Part shown: piece after piece, positions 1-9,696 of the stretch
Layout of the letters: each line of letters opens with the position of its first letter
Position numbering within the stretch: position 1 is the first letter of the stretch
From: Marmoricola sp. OAE513
Lineage (GTDB): Bacteria > Actinomycetota > Actinomycetes > Propionibacteriales > Nocardioidaceae
Direction of reading: 5' to 3'
Assembly (NCBI RefSeq): GCF_040546585.1
Contig: NZ_JBEPOC010000001.1
Span: 992,001-1,056,000, forward strand
DNA: 64,000 bases
Notes under the pieces: model-generated
Told to the model about the DNA's origin: nothing
What the model saw: the letters and a program-made list of their open reading frames with translations, nothing else
Databases searched by the model: none
Program-made: the position numbers and the translations under genes

Positions 1-241
1 ACCAGCACGCCGCACCCGGCGTCCAGGTCGTCAGCAGTTGTGCTTGGACCAGGACGGGCAAGGGCCAGAGTGCTGACCCCATAGGTCGTGATTTCTCACG
101 CACTCGCCTCCAGGTGCGGACCGCCTCGGATGCGATCCGCTGCGTTCGAAAGTACGCCGCAAATCGGGCCGAGCTCGGCCGACACGCCCGAACGCAGGGC
201 GCGGCGCAGATGAACGTTTTGTTACGTGGCTCTCGGTCGCC
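1..241. other. No gene called at the left edge
   Basis: I see no convincing coding region here. The 85-residue minus-strand frame over 31-288 is rich in Arg, Pro and Ser and matches no family I recognise, so it looks like a chance GC-rich frame. The right end forms half of the hairpin that follows uppS. Confidence 0.5.
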
Positions 242-254
242 TCAGCGACCGAGA
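231..254 (-). terminator. Hairpin at the 3' end of the cis-prenyl synthase gene
   Basis: TCTCGGTCGC and GCGACCGAGA form a perfect 10-bp stem around a 4-base loop, and the stop codon of the prenyl synthase (242-244) lies in the loop. No T-tract follows, as is common for actinobacterial hairpin terminators. The terminator role is inferred. Confidence 0.5.
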
Positions 255-1018
255 CGACGGTCGCGGACCGCGTAGGCACGCACCGCACGCAGGAAGTCGA
301 CGCGACGGAAGTCGGGCCAGTAGGCCTCGCAGAAGTAGAACTCGCTGTGCGCGCTCTGCCACAGCAGGAAACCCCCGAGGCGCTGCTCCCCCGAGGTGCG
401 GATGACGAGGTCCGGATCGGGCTGGCCCTTGGTGTAGAGGTGCTCGGCGATGTGCTCGACGTCGATCACCTCGGCGAGGTCCTCGATGGTCTTGCCCTTG
501 GCGGCCTCGGCGTGCAGGAGCGAGCGGACCGCGTCGGCGATCTCGCGACGACCGCCGTACCCGACGGCGATGTTGACCAGGATGCCGTCGGCGTCGCGGG
601 TCGACTCCTCGGCCGCCTTGAGCCGCTCGGCGGTCTTGGCCGGAAGCAGGTCGAGCGCGCCCACCGGGTGAAGTCGCCAGCGGCGCTGGACCGCCAGGGA
701 CTCGACCGCGCCCTCGATGATGCGCAGGAGCCCCTCGAGCTGCTCGGGCGGACGGTTCAGGTTGTCGGTGGACAGCAGCCAGAGGGTGACGACCTTGACG
801 CCGACCTCCTCGCACCAGCCGAGCAGCGGTTCGATGTTGGCGGCGCCGGCCTGGTAGCCACCAGCGGTGTCCGCGCCGACGGCCTTGGCCCAGCGTCGGT
901 TGCCGTCGAGCATGACTCCCACGTGCTGCGGGATCCGGTCGGCCGGGAGGCGGCGTGCGAGACGGGCCTCGTACGCGGGGTACAGAACCCGACGGAGCCC
1001 ACGCTTCCAATCAGCCAC
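242..1018 (-). CDS. uppS: Cis-prenyl (Z-isoprenyl) diphosphate synthase, UppS family
   Basis: This 258-residue cytosolic enzyme condenses isopentenyl diphosphate onto an allylic primer with Z stereochemistry, feeding polyprenyl phosphate carriers for cell-wall synthesis. The family signature MLDGNRRWA is at about residues 36-44, with catalytic Asp38, and the IPP-binding RTSGEQRL..FLLWQ motif is at about 207-221. It sits head to head with a hemolysin III gene, the same pairing as M. tuberculosis Rv1085c-Rv1086. That makes the short-chain (Z,E-farnesyl diphosphate) synthase more likely than the main decaprenyl synthase. The chain-length assignment is from context only. Confidence 0.9.
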   Translation of the reverse strand: MADWKRGLRRVLYPAYEARLARRLPADRIPQHVGVMLDGNRRWAKAVGADTAGGYQAGAANIEPLLGWCEEVGVKVVTLWLLSTDNLNRPPEQLEGLLRIIEGAVESLAVQRRWRLHPVGALDLLPAKTAERLKAAEESTRDADGILVNIAVGYGGRREIADAVRSLLHAEAAKGKTIEDLAEVIDVEHIAEHLYTKGQPDPDLVIRTSGEQRLGGFLLWQSAHSEFYFCEAYWPDFRRVDFLRAVRAYAVRDRRLGR

Positions 1019-1088
1019 CCGTTCAGGCTACCGGAACGGACATTTCGATACTGGCGAGTCTCAACCTACGGTGCCGTAACCTTGATGC

Positions 1089-1823
1089 ATGAACGCCAAG
1101 GTCCCCGTCTCCGAGAAGGCCGAAGAGGTCGTCGACAAGGCGGCCGACGTCGCCGCCGACTCCGCCCTGCAGCTGCACCGGGCGATGATGGCGGCCAAGC
1201 CAAAGCTCCGCGGCTGGCTGCACGCCGCGACCTCGCCGCTGACGATCGCGGCCGGCGTCGTCCTGATCTGCCTGTCCCCCACTGCCGCGACGAAGGTGTC
1301 CTCGGCACTGTTCGCCGGCACAGCGATCCTGCTGTTCACCGTGAGCGGGATCTACCACCGCGGCAACTGGTCGCCGAAGGTCTGGGCGTTCTGGAAGCGC
1401 TTCGACCACGCCAACATCTTCTTCCTGATCGCCGGCTCCTACACGCCGTTCGCGATCACACTGCTCGACGGTGGCGCCCGCGTCGGCATGCTCGTCATCG
1501 TCTGGACCGGTGCGGTTCTCGGCGTCGGCTTCAAGTTGTTCTGGACCAACGCACCGCGCTGGCTCTCGGCGCCGATCTACATCGCGCTCGGCTGGGCGGC
1601 GATCTTCTACGCCGACGACTTCGCCGGCGGTGGCTCGGCAGTGATCACCCTGGTCGTGGTCGGCGGCGGGCTCTACACCCTCGGCGGACTGGTCTACGCG
1701 CTGAAGCGGCCCGACCCGTTCCCGACGTGGTTCGGCTTCCACGAGATCTTCCACCTGTTCACGATCGCCGCGTTCGTGTGCCACTACATCGCGGCGTCGA
1801 TAGCGACGTACAAGCTGCGCTGA
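1089..1823 (+). CDS. trhA: PAQR/TrhA-type membrane protein (hemolysin III family)
   Basis: This is a 244-residue integral membrane protein with about seven hydrophobic segments after a charged, amphipathic N-terminal stretch of about 45 residues. Family landmarks are visible: GIYHRGNW followed by FDHANIFFLIAGSYTPF, and a C-terminal HEIFHLFTIAAF with the conserved His pair thought to bind metal. Bacterial members are linked to membrane energetics homeostasis, and the hemolysin name is historical. A TAACCT element ends 6 bases before the ATG, so the mRNA is probably leaderless. The divergent neighbour is the prenyl synthase. Confidence 0.88.
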   Translation: MNAKVPVSEKAEEVVDKAADVAADSALQLHRAMMAAKPKLRGWLHAATSPLTIAAGVVLICLSPTAATKVSSALFAGTAILLFTVSGIYHRGNWSPKVWAFWKRFDHANIFFLIAGSYTPFAITLLDGGARVGMLVIVWTGAVLGVGFKLFWTNAPRWLSAPIYIALGWAAIFYADDFAGGGSAVITLVVVGGGLYTLGGLVYALKRPDPFPTWFGFHEIFHLFTIAAFVCHYIAASIATYKLR

Positions 1824-1825
1824 GG

Positions 1826-2711
1826 TCAGGCAGTCAGGTTCGCGCCCAGGAACCTGAGCTGGTTGGGCAGCACCCTGCGCATGTAGCCGTAGGTGTGCGC
1901 GCCGTCCTCGAACCCGCCCGCCGGCGCCTCGGGGAGGTCCTGGATGAACTCCCGCACGGCGAAGTAGAACGGGTCGCCGTTGCCGCAGTCGATCCGGACC
2001 GGGCAGGTCGGGGAACTCGCTGCCCGCGTCGCGCAGACCCTCCTTCGCGAAGTCGGCCTTGTCGTCGAACGCGTCGTGCGAGGTGTCGCCGTACGACTCG
2101 AACAGGGCTGGGCTACATGCGACGACAGCCTTGACGGGTGCGCCACGCATCGCGAGCCGCAGTGCGCCGTACCCACCCATCGACCAGCCGTAGAGACCGA
2201 GCTCGTTGCCCAGCTTGAACCGCTCGGTGAGCATCGGCACCAGCTCGTCGATGACCATCGCGGCGCTGTCGGTACCGTCCGCCCGGGGGTGCCAGTACGA
2301 CTCGCGGCCGCCGTCGACCGACGCGATCGCGAACGGCGGGACACCGTCGGCGACGGCCTGGGCGAGGAACCGGTCGACACCCATCTTGTCGAAGGCCGCC
2401 GTGTGATCGGCACGAGCACCGTGCAGGGCAACCACGAGCGGCAGGTCGATCGGTTCGAGGTCCGGCGGCAGTGACAGCGACCAGGCCGTCCGTACGCCGC
2501 CGCGGGCTTGGGAGTCGAACGAACCGTCGAAGCGCCGCCCGGGCCGGACGTCCGGGATCGGTGCCTTCTCCCCGTTCAGGCCGAGCAGCGAGTACGCCCG
2601 CACCCGACCGGGGAGGACGCCCTCGTTGACCAGCAGGCCTCCGGTCGCCACCGTGGCCGCGGCGATGCCGGCGCCGCCGAGGACGACCGCGCGCCGGGAG
2701 ATCTCAGCCAT
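1826..2711 (-). pseudogene. Tat-exported alpha/beta-hydrolase esterase, frameshifted
   Basis: The N-terminal frame encodes a twin-arginine signal (EISRRAVVLGGAG) and an esterase-D-type alpha/beta hydrolase with the nucleophile elbow GWSMGGYG. It runs to about position 2005 and then leaves the family. The rest (VRIDCGNGDPFYFAVREF, then GAHTYGYMRRVLP with the likely catalytic His) continues in another minus-strand frame. The 886-bp span is one base longer than a multiple of three. The break falls at a CCCGG run near 1999-2004, consistent with a one-base insertion. It could be a true pseudogene, a programmed shift or a sequencing error. If intact it would be about 294 residues and secreted. Confidence 0.8.
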
Positions 2712-2733
2712 GCCGCGAGACTAGCGCCCGAGG

Positions 2734-4713
<1,980 letters not shown>

Positions 4714-4741
4714 GCACCCAGCCTGCCACCCGACAAGATGC

Positions 4742-5110
4742 CTAGGAGCGGTGGTCCCCGCAGATCCCGAACACCTCGACGGTGTGGGAGACCTCGGCGA
4801 ACCCGTGCTCGGCGGCGACCGAGTCCGCCCACCTCTCGACGGCAGGGCCTTGCACCTCGACGGTCCGACCACACGCGCGGCAGACCAGGTGGTGATGGTG
4901 GCCGGTGGACTCGCAGCTGCGGTACGTGAGCTCGCCGTTCTCGTTGCGCAGCGCATCGATCGCGCCGGACTCCTGGAGCGCCTGGACGACCCGGTAGACC
5001 GTGGCGAGGCCGACCTTCTGGCCGCTGGCCCGCAGCGCGGCATGGATGTCCTGGGCGCTGAGAAACTCCGGACTCCCCTCCAGCACCCCGAGCACCATGT
5101 CCCGCTTCAT
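4742..5110 (-). CDS. zur: Zinc uptake regulator Zur (Fur family)
   Basis: This 122-residue repressor would bind DNA when loaded with zinc. An N-terminal winged helix ([11 protein letters not shown], about 35-46) leads to a dimerisation domain with the HHHH metal cluster at 71-74, CRAC at 77-80 and a C-terminal VEVFGIC. These features match actinobacterial Zur rather than ferric Fur. The fourth structural-zinc ligand, usually Cys in a second CxxC, appears to be His120 (Cys117-x-x-His120). The start lies 23 bases after S14, so zur is probably cotranscribed with the operon it is expected to control (negative autoregulation). The N-terminus is a little shorter than in most Zur proteins. Confidence 0.87.
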   Translation of the reverse strand: MKRDMVLGVLEGSPEFLSAQDIHAALRASGQKVGLATVYRVVQALQESGAIDALRNENGELTYRSCESTGHHHHLVCRACGRTVEVQGPAVERWADSVAAEHGFAEVSHTVEVFGICGDHRS

Positions 5111-5133
5111 GAGGCCGAACGCTACCGCCCCAC

Positions 5134-5439
5134 CTACCAGCTGGACGTGGTGATGCCGGGCAGCTCGCCGGCGTGCGCCATCGCCCGGAACCGGATCCGG
5201 GAGACGCCCGCCTGCCGCAGGTAGCCGCGAGGGCGTCCGTCGACCTGGTCCCGGTTCCGGACCCGGACCGGTGACGCGTCCCGGGGCAGCCGGCTGAGCG
5301 CCGCGACGGCCGCGGCGAGCTCGGCGCTCCCGGGCGCCGAGGTACGCAGGGTCTCCTTCAGGTCGGCACGCCGTTCGGCGTACCGGGCGACCGTCGCCCT
5401 GCGCCGGTCGTTCGCGGCGATCTTGGACTTCTTGGCCAT
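5134..5439 (-). CDS. rpsN: Zinc-independent ribosomal protein S14 paralog
   Basis: This is a 101-residue 30S protein with the S14 core [18 protein letters not shown] and C-terminal ITTSSW. There is no cysteine, so it is the zinc-free (C-minus) long form that replaces zinc-ribbon S14 under zinc limitation. The start ATG overlaps the L33 stop (ATGA), implying translational coupling. It is one of seven C-minus paralogs in this operon under the Zur box at 7738-7756. Confidence 0.95.
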   Translation of the reverse strand: MAKKSKIAANDRRRATVARYAERRADLKETLRTSAPGSAELAAAVAALSRLPRDASPVRVRNRDQVDGRPRGYLRQAGVSRIRFRAMAHAGELPGITTSSW

Positions 5440-5609
5440 CAGCGCTCCTCCCGGAACACGACGTGCCGACGCACCTTCGGGTCGTACTTGCGCAGCTCGA
5501 GCCGGTCGGGATCGTTGCGCCGGTTCTTCCGGGTCACGTAGGTGACGCCGGTGCCGGCGGTCGAGCGCAGCTTCACGACCGGGCGCAGGTCGTTTCCTCG
5601 CTTCGCCAT
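5439..5609 (-). CDS. rpmG: Zinc-independent ribosomal protein L33 paralog
   Basis: This 56-residue 50S protein has the L33 pattern [21 protein letters not shown] and a [12 protein letters not shown] end. The two CxxC pairs of zinc-binding L33 are absent. It overlaps L28 upstream and S14 downstream by ATGA junctions. Such proteins spare zinc by displacing the zinc-ribbon form. Confidence 0.94.
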   Translation of the reverse strand: MAKRGNDLRPVVKLRSTAGTGVTYVTRKNRRNDPDRLELRKYDPKVRRHVVFREER

Positions 5610-5845
5610 CAGAGCCGCACCCCGCTGCGTCGCAGGTCGGCGACGACGACCTCGATGCCGCGGACATCGATCACCTTGATGCCGCGGGCGCTGACCCGGA
5701 GCTTCACGGTCCGGCCGAGGCTCGGGACCCAGTAGTGCTTGGTCTGCACGTTCACCTCGAAGCGCCGGTTCGTACGGCGGTGCGAGTGCGAGACGTGGTG
5801 GCCGAAACCGGGGCGGCGCCCGGTGACCTGGCAGGTGCGTGCCAT
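5609..5845 (-). CDS. rpmB: Zinc-independent ribosomal protein L28 paralog
   Basis: This 78-residue 50S protein has the L28 motif [15 protein letters not shown] and a conserved [11 protein letters not shown] segment. The N-terminal zinc knuckle of the standard form is reduced to a single Cys (MARTCQVTG), so zinc ribbon formation is not expected. It lies 27 bases after L36 and overlaps the L33 start. Confidence 0.94.
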   Translation of the reverse strand: MARTCQVTGRRPGFGHHVSHSHRRTNRRFEVNVQTKHYWVPSLGRTVKLRVSARGIKVIDVRGIEVVVADLRRSGVRL

Positions 5846-5872
5846 GACATTTCCTTTCCAGCGGTGGACGGC

Positions 5873-5995
5873 TCAGCCCTGACGGGCCTTGAGCCGCGGG
5901 TTCAGCTTGTTGATCACGAACGTGCGCCCGCGCCGGCGGACCACTTGGGCGCCCGGCTGCTTCTTCAGCGAGCGCAGGGAGTTTCGGACCTTCAC
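5873..5995 (-). CDS. rpmJ: Zinc-independent ribosomal protein L36 paralog (40 aa)
   Basis: This is a short minus-strand gene read directly from the sequence. It starts with GTG at 5993-5995 and encodes 40 residues, [15 protein letters not shown] at the N-terminus, then [21 protein letters not shown]. This is the type-B L36 without the C-x2-C..C..H zinc site of standard L36. The GTG overlaps the TGA of S18 (5992-5994). It is easily missed by gene callers because of its size, but the operon position between S18 and L28 supports it. Confidence 0.93.
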   Translation of the reverse strand: MKVRNSLRSLKKQPGAQVVRRRGRTFVINKLNPRLKARQG

Positions 5996-6192
5996 GACAG
6001 GCTCCTTCTCGGCGATCGGTGGCTCGCGTACGGGATCAGCGCCATCTCCCGGGCGTTCTTGATGGCGCGTGCGACCAGACGTTGCTGCTGAGGGCTGAGT
6101 CCGGTGAGACGTCGGGACCGGATCCGCCCGCGGTCGGAGAGGTAGGTCCGCAGAAGCGCCGTGTCCTTGTAGTCGACGTGTTCGGTGCTCAT
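5992..6192 (-). CDS. rpsR: Zinc-independent ribosomal protein S18 paralog
   Basis: This 66-residue 30S protein has the S18 core [18 protein letters not shown] and [29 protein letters not shown]. The N-terminal Cys motif of the zinc-binding paralog is missing. The start ATG at 6192 overlaps the L32 stop, and its stop overlaps the L36 start, so translation is probably coupled along the operon. Confidence 0.95.
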   Translation of the reverse strand: MSTEHVDYKDTALLRTYLSDRGRIRSRRLTGLSPQQQRLVARAIKNAREMALIPYASHRSPRRSLS

Positions 6193-6371
6193 GCCGGCCG
6201 CCCCGTCGCCGGGTCGACCAGACCCCGAGCGACAGCCCGGACGAGCCGCCGCGGGACCCGGTGCGGAACCCCGGCGACGACGATGGGGACCAGGTCGGCC
6301 GCCTCCGCTTTCCAGCGGGATCGACGGTGACGTGTGTTGCTGCGCGACGTACGACGCTTGGGTACTGCCAC
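6189..6371 (-). CDS. rpmF: Zinc-independent ribosomal protein L32 paralog
   Basis: This 60-residue 50S protein opens [20 protein letters not shown], the L32 signature. The C-terminal zinc-ribbon cysteines of standard L32 are absent and replaced by a [10 protein letters not shown] segment. It begins 26 bases after the Mrf-like gene. Mycobacterial C-minus operons usually lack an L32 paralog, so this set looks more like the fuller set known from Streptomyces. Confidence 0.92.
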   Translation of the reverse strand: MAVPKRRTSRSNTRHRRSRWKAEAADLVPIVVAGVPHRVPRRLVRAVARGLVDPATGRPA

Positions 6372-6397
6372 GATGTTCCTCTCGGGTGGTGGTGGGT

Positions 6398-7474
6398 TCA
6401 GGCCACGTCGCGGATGTCACCGAGCCACGGCTCCAGTCCGTCCTCCAGCACGTTCCAGGACGCGTGGGAGCGGCTCGCTTCGGTGGCGGTGAGCAGGAAC
6501 TCGTCGAAGGCGACGGCGAGATCGCTCGGCGGCGTGCCGACGCCGGTGAAGAGCAGCCTGGTCTCGGGCATCCGGCGCCCCCAGGTGTCATGACTGCCGA
6601 TGCTCAGCTGGTCGCCGGCGCCCGACCACTCCAGGACCGCGTCCGGGCGGGTGGGGACCCAGAAGCTGCCCCGGGACCGGTGCCGACCGGCGCCCAGGCG
6701 TTCGATCTGCTCCAGGAGCCGTTCGGGGTGGAACGGTCGCATCGAGGTGAAGCCCATCCGCCAGGCACCGGATTCCTCAAGCGGGGGAAGTGCCGCCGTC
6801 CGCACCGTTGCCGACCAGGCCGTCGTCTCCCGGTGGGAGTGGAGCCCCTGGAGCAGCGCACCGGAGTCGACCTGGTGGAAGCCGCTCAGCACCCGTGCGT
6901 CGGGCCGCGCGAGAGCCCGGACCAGGTCAGCCGCCTCTGCGCCCGGATCATCGTCGAGGACGACGAGGTCGGCGTACTCGATCAGTGCGCACGCCGTCTC
7001 CCCCACACCACGCTCGTCGAACGGGTTGGAGTGCCACCCACGCTCGTGCAGCAGATCGTCCGCGAGCAGGTCGTGCACCAGGTCGTCCGAGGACACCGCA
7101 GCGACGACGCCGGCGAGGCGCAGGAACCGGTTGAGGGTCGCGTTCCTGGCCATCACGTTGCCGAGCTGGTTCGCCTCGGCGGCGGCTGGCAGCGCAGCCA
7201 GGACGCTGCGCCACCGCTTGTCCCGCCCCAACCGCTCGAGTGTCGGCAGGATGTCCTCCCGCAGGGCGCAGGTGACGCACGCGTGTTCCAGCGGGATGTC
7301 GACGTGCTCGACGATGCCGCCCGCGTGGCTGACGATCCGGGTGAGCACCTGCGACTCCGGATCGATCCGGTGGCGCACCGCGACGGCATCGGGAAGGTCC
7401 CAGGACGGTCCGATCATCGCCGCGTCGATCGCTGCGGGGTCGACGCCGGTGACGACGACCAGCGGGGTCCTCAC
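6398..7474 (-). CDS. mrf: CobW/G3E-like protein resembling Mrf (ribosome-hibernation recruitment factor)
   Basis: This 358-residue protein has the CobW layout, but the Walker A site expected near residues 9-17 reads TGVDPAAID and lacks the GK(S/T) signature, so GTP hydrolysis is doubtful. A CVTC motif (Cys66-Cys69) and LREDILPTL follow, as in CobW relatives and in mycobacterial Mrf. In mycobacteria Mrf is made from the C-minus ribosome operon and recruits the hibernation factor MPY under zinc starvation. The same role is inferred here from operon position and motif. A zinc chaperone function is the alternative. Its start overlaps the L31 stop. Confidence 0.78.
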   Translation of the reverse strand: MRTPLVVVTGVDPAAIDAAMIGPSWDLPDAVAVRHRIDPESQVLTRIVSHAGGIVEHVDIPLEHACVTCALREDILPTLERLGRDKRWRSVLAALPAAAEANQLGNVMARNATLNRFLRLAGVVAAVSSDDLVHDLLADDLLHERGWHSNPFDERGVGETACALIEYADLVVLDDDPGAEAADLVRALARPDARVLSGFHQVDSGALLQGLHSHRETTAWSATVRTAALPPLEESGAWRMGFTSMRPFHPERLLEQIERLGAGRHRSRGSFWVPTRPDAVLEWSGAGDQLSIGSHDTWGRRMPETRLLFTGVGTPPSDLAVAFDEFLLTATEASRSHASWNVLEDGLEPWLGDIRDVA

Positions 7475-7725
7475 GAGCGGCCCCCGTAGCGCCGCTCGAA
7501 CCGCTGAACCCGGCCTTCGCTGTCCAGCGTGCGCGTCGTGCCGGTCCAGAACCCGTGGCTGTGGCTCGTGACGTCGACGTCGACCACGGGCAGCGAGCGT
7601 CCGCCGACCTGGACGGTGGCCAGGTCCGACCGGGACGCCAGGGTGGACCGGGTGACGATCAGGTCGCCGGTCGACCGGTCACGGAAGACGACCTCGTCGT
7701 ACTGGGGGTGGATCCCGTGCTGCAT
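7471..7725 (-). CDS. rpmE2: Zinc-independent ribosomal protein L31 type B
   Basis: This 84-residue 50S protein opens MQHGIHPQYDEVVFRDRSTGD and has the type-B VDVTSHSHGFWTGTTR block with no zinc-binding cysteines. The ATG at 7725 follows an AGGAGG ribosome-binding site, which rules out the longer in-frame start 30 bases upstream inside the operator. It is the first cistron of the zinc-starvation operon, directly behind the Zur box. Confidence 0.95.
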   Translation of the reverse strand: MQHGIHPQYDEVVFRDRSTGDLIVTRSTLASRSDLATVQVGGRSLPVVDVDVTSHSHGFWTGTTRTLDSEGRVQRFERRYGGRS

Positions 7726-7737
7726 CTGACCTCCTGA

Positions 7738-7756
7738 AATGAGAATGATTCTCATT
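7738..7756 (-). promoter_or_regulatory. Zur operator (19-bp perfect palindrome)
   Basis: AATGAGAATGATTCTCATT is a perfect inverted repeat around a central G and matches the actinobacterial Zur-box form (TGAAAATNATTTTCA-like). It overlaps the -10 element and the expected transcription start of the L31 operon, so zinc-loaded Zur should block RNA polymerase. The divergent SnoaL-like gene starts at 7820 and might share the operator. Confidence 0.9.
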
Positions 7757-7781
7757 CTAACTGCGGAGGCCCGGCTGTCAA
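7754..7781 (-). promoter_or_regulatory. Sigma-70-type promoter of the zinc operon
   Basis: On the minus strand TTGACA (7781-7776) and TAGAAT (7759-7754) are separated by 16 bases, close to the housekeeping consensus. The -10 hexamer is partly inside the Zur box. The predicted start lies roughly 20 bases before the L31 ATG. Confidence 0.75.
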
Positions 7782-7819
7782 CCGCGGCCTAGGATCAGCC
7801 GAACCCCCGAGGAGACCTG

Positions 7820-8329
7820 ATGAGCGACGCCGACAAGCGCGAGATCCACGAGACCGTGCTGCGCTACTGCCGCGCGGTGGACCGGCTCGACTACGCCGGC
7901 ATCCGCGCCGTGTACGCCGACGACGGCGTCGACCACCACACCGGGTTCAGCGGCACTGCTGACGAATTCGTCGCGTGGTTGGAGAAGGGGCTTCCCCACC
8001 TCGACGGCACCATGCACCTGGTCGGCAACCACCTCAGCGAGGTCGACGGCGACCAGGCGGTTGCGGAGACCTACGGGACAGCAGTGCACTGGGGGACCCC
8101 GGCGGACCTGCCCGCGATCAACTTCACCTCCGGCTTCCGCTACGTCGACCACTTCGTCCGTACGCCGGCCGGCTGGCGGATCCGGGAGCGCTTCGCCGTC
8201 CGGGAGTGGACGCGCAACGACGCCGGTCGGATCACCGCCCCGACTGGTGACGGCCCCGAGAACGGACTCCGCGGGCGACGTGACGCTGACGACCCCTTCG
8301 AGCTCCTGCGTCAGCGGGTCCTGGGCTGA
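7820..8329 (+). CDS. SnoaL-like (NTF2-fold) domain protein
   Basis: This 169-residue protein has the NTF2-like fold pattern of the SnoaL-like family: an N-terminal helix ending HETVLRYCRAVDRLDY, then YADDGVDHH, MHLVGNHL and a C-terminal GFRYVDHFVRTPAGWRIRERFAVREW strand pair. It resembles hydratase/dehydratase-like members, but no substrate can be assigned. GAGGAG precedes the ATG. Its 3' end overlaps the convergent soxR by 19 bases. The divergent Zur box 65 bases upstream may or may not affect it. Confidence 0.8.
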   Translation: MSDADKREIHETVLRYCRAVDRLDYAGIRAVYADDGVDHHTGFSGTADEFVAWLEKGLPHLDGTMHLVGNHLSEVDGDQAVAETYGTAVHWGTPADLPAINFTSGFRYVDHFVRTPAGWRIRERFAVREWTRNDAGRITAPTGDGPENGLRGRRDADDPFELLRQRVLG

Positions 8330-8766
8330 CCCTGCGGGACCAGACGTCGTGCCCCCGGACCCTCCGCGGCCAGCACGTCGCCAGGATTCGTGTACGGGCA
8401 GGTGCTCAGCGACAGGCAGCCGCACCCGATGCAGTCGGCGAGGTTGTCGCGCAGCGCGGTGAGCTCCGCGATGCGCTCGTCGAGGTCGTCGCGCCAGGTC
8501 CGTGCCAGCCGGGCCCACTCCCGCTTGTTCGGCGGCCGGTCGTGCGGGAGGCCGTCCAGGGCGTCCTTAATCCGTGCCAGCGGGATGCCGAGCTTCTGCG
8601 AGGCACGCACGAAAGCCACCACCCGCAGCGTGTCACGGCGGTACTCGCGGCGGTCGCCCGCCGTACGCCGGCTCGAGATCAGTCCGTACTGCTCGTAGTA
8701 GTGCAGCGTGGACACCGCGACACCCGCGCGACGGGCGACCTCGCCCGGCTTCAACCACGCGCTCAC
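8311..8766 (-). CDS. soxR: Redox-sensing [2Fe-2S] transcriptional activator SoxR
   Basis: This 151-residue MerR-family regulator has an N-terminal winged helix (LKPGEVARRAGVAVSTLHYY), a dimerisation helix and the SoxR cluster motif C-x2-C-x-C-x5-C at Cys112, 115, 117 and 123, followed by PYTNPGD. Oxidation of the cluster by redox-active compounds or nitric oxide activates transcription from long-spacer promoters. It starts with GTG behind AAGGAGGA and faces a tandem SnoaL-like gene across a perfect SoxR box. In actinobacteria SoxR usually controls a few genes for handling redox-cycling molecules. Confidence 0.95.
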   Translation of the reverse strand: MSAWLKPGEVARRAGVAVSTLHYYEQYGLISSRRTAGDRREYRRDTLRVVAFVRASQKLGIPLARIKDALDGLPHDRPPNKREWARLARTWRDDLDERIAELTALRDNLADCIGCGCLSLSTCPYTNPGDVLAAEGPGARRLVPQGQPRTR

Positions 8767-8775
8767 CGGTCCTCC

Positions 8776-8813
8776 TTGACATCAAGTGCACTTGATGAAG
8801 TCGACTCTAGGCC
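8776..8813 (+). promoter_or_regulatory. SoxR box within the divergent soxR / SnoaL promoter
   Basis: CATCAAGTGCACTTGATG at 8780-8797 is a perfect 18-bp palindrome of the known SoxR-box type (CTCAAGT-N-ACTTGAG core). A TTGACA -35 (8776-8781) overlaps its left edge. A weak -10 (GACTCT near 8803) gives a spacer of about 20 bases, as in SoxR-activated promoters. The following ATG at 8814 would then be almost leaderless. Confidence 0.85.
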
Positions 8814-9671
8814 ATGACAGCCATCACGCACCCCGGTGCCAGCCCCCACCCCGCCCCGACCTCCGACCACGACCGCCTGGTCCAGCTGGTCGCGGCCCTC
8901 GAGCGCTCGCAGCTGACCGAGGACCCCGAGGCCTTCCTCGCACTCTTCGACCCCGAGGCCGTCTGGGTCACCGGCGGTGGTCGGCGACTGGTCGGCATCG
9001 ACGAGATCGCCGCGTTCACCCGGATGGTGCTGCCAGGTGCCATGGCCGACCTCTCGGTCCGGTACATCGTCCGCGGAGTCCGCTTCCTCACTCCTGACAT
9101 CGCCGTCACCAGTGTCGACCAGGAGTACCTGTCCGCGGACGGTGCGCGCCTGAGCCCCCGGCAACGCGGAATGCCGACGTACACCTGGCGCCGGCGCGGC
9201 GGCGAGTGGCTGATCGTGAACGGCCAGAACACCGGCGTCGTCGAGGAGGCCGGGCCCCTCCTGCTGTCGGAAGCCGACGAGGCGTCCCTGCGCGAGGTGA
9301 TCTCCACCGTCGAGCTCGGCTTCAACCAGAACGACGCTGACCTGCTGCTGCTCGACGTCGCCGCCGACGCGCACGTGGTCAACGCCAGGGGCGCGGTGCT
9401 GCGCGGTCGCGAGGCCATCGACGAGGCCACCCGAGAAGGCCTCGCCGACGCCTACCTGCGCGACGCGACCGCGCACTACCGCGTCTCCGACATCGAGCTG
9501 GTCGCTCCCGGAGTCGCCGTGCTCCACAAGGACGCGTGGTCCGACGCGGCTGCGGCGGACGCCGGCGAGCCGCCCGAGATGAACGCGCTCTACGTCCTGG
9601 TCAAGCGGGACGGACGTTGGTGGATCCTGCGCCGCCAGAACACCCTGGTGCCCTCGTCGGGCAGCGTCTGA
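8814..9671 (+). CDS. Tandem SnoaL-like/DUF4440 domain protein, putative SoxR target
   Basis: The product is 285 residues with two consecutive NTF2-fold (SgcJ/EcaC, DUF4440-like) domains at about 20-140 and 150-280. Each ends in a similar block: RRGGEWLIVNGQNTGVV in the first and KRDGRWWILRRQNTLVP in the second, suggesting internal duplication. There is no signal peptide, so it should be cytosolic. The intergenic SoxR box makes it the likely direct target of SoxR. A role in binding or detoxifying a redox-active small molecule is inference; the fold alone does not show catalysis. Confidence 0.8.
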   Translation: MTAITHPGASPHPAPTSDHDRLVQLVAALERSQLTEDPEAFLALFDPEAVWVTGGGRRLVGIDEIAAFTRMVLPGAMADLSVRYIVRGVRFLTPDIAVTSVDQEYLSADGARLSPRQRGMPTYTWRRRGGEWLIVNGQNTGVVEEAGPLLLSEADEASLREVISTVELGFNQNDADLLLLDVAADAHVVNARGAVLRGREAIDEATREGLADAYLRDATAHYRVSDIELVAPGVAVLHKDAWSDAAAADAGEPPEMNALYVLVKRDGRWWILRRQNTLVPSSGSV

Positions 9672-9696
9672 CGGCGCAGGCCGTCGTCGTACCGGG

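Noticed and set aside
31-288. 85-residue minus-strand frame at the left edge
   Set aside because: There is no ribosome-binding site or family, and it overlaps the hairpin and the end of uppS.
1023-1990. Continuation of the Tat-esterase N-terminal frame to a 562-residue protein
   Set aside because: Beyond the frameshift it overlaps trhA antisense and loses all hydrolase features, so the long product is not real.
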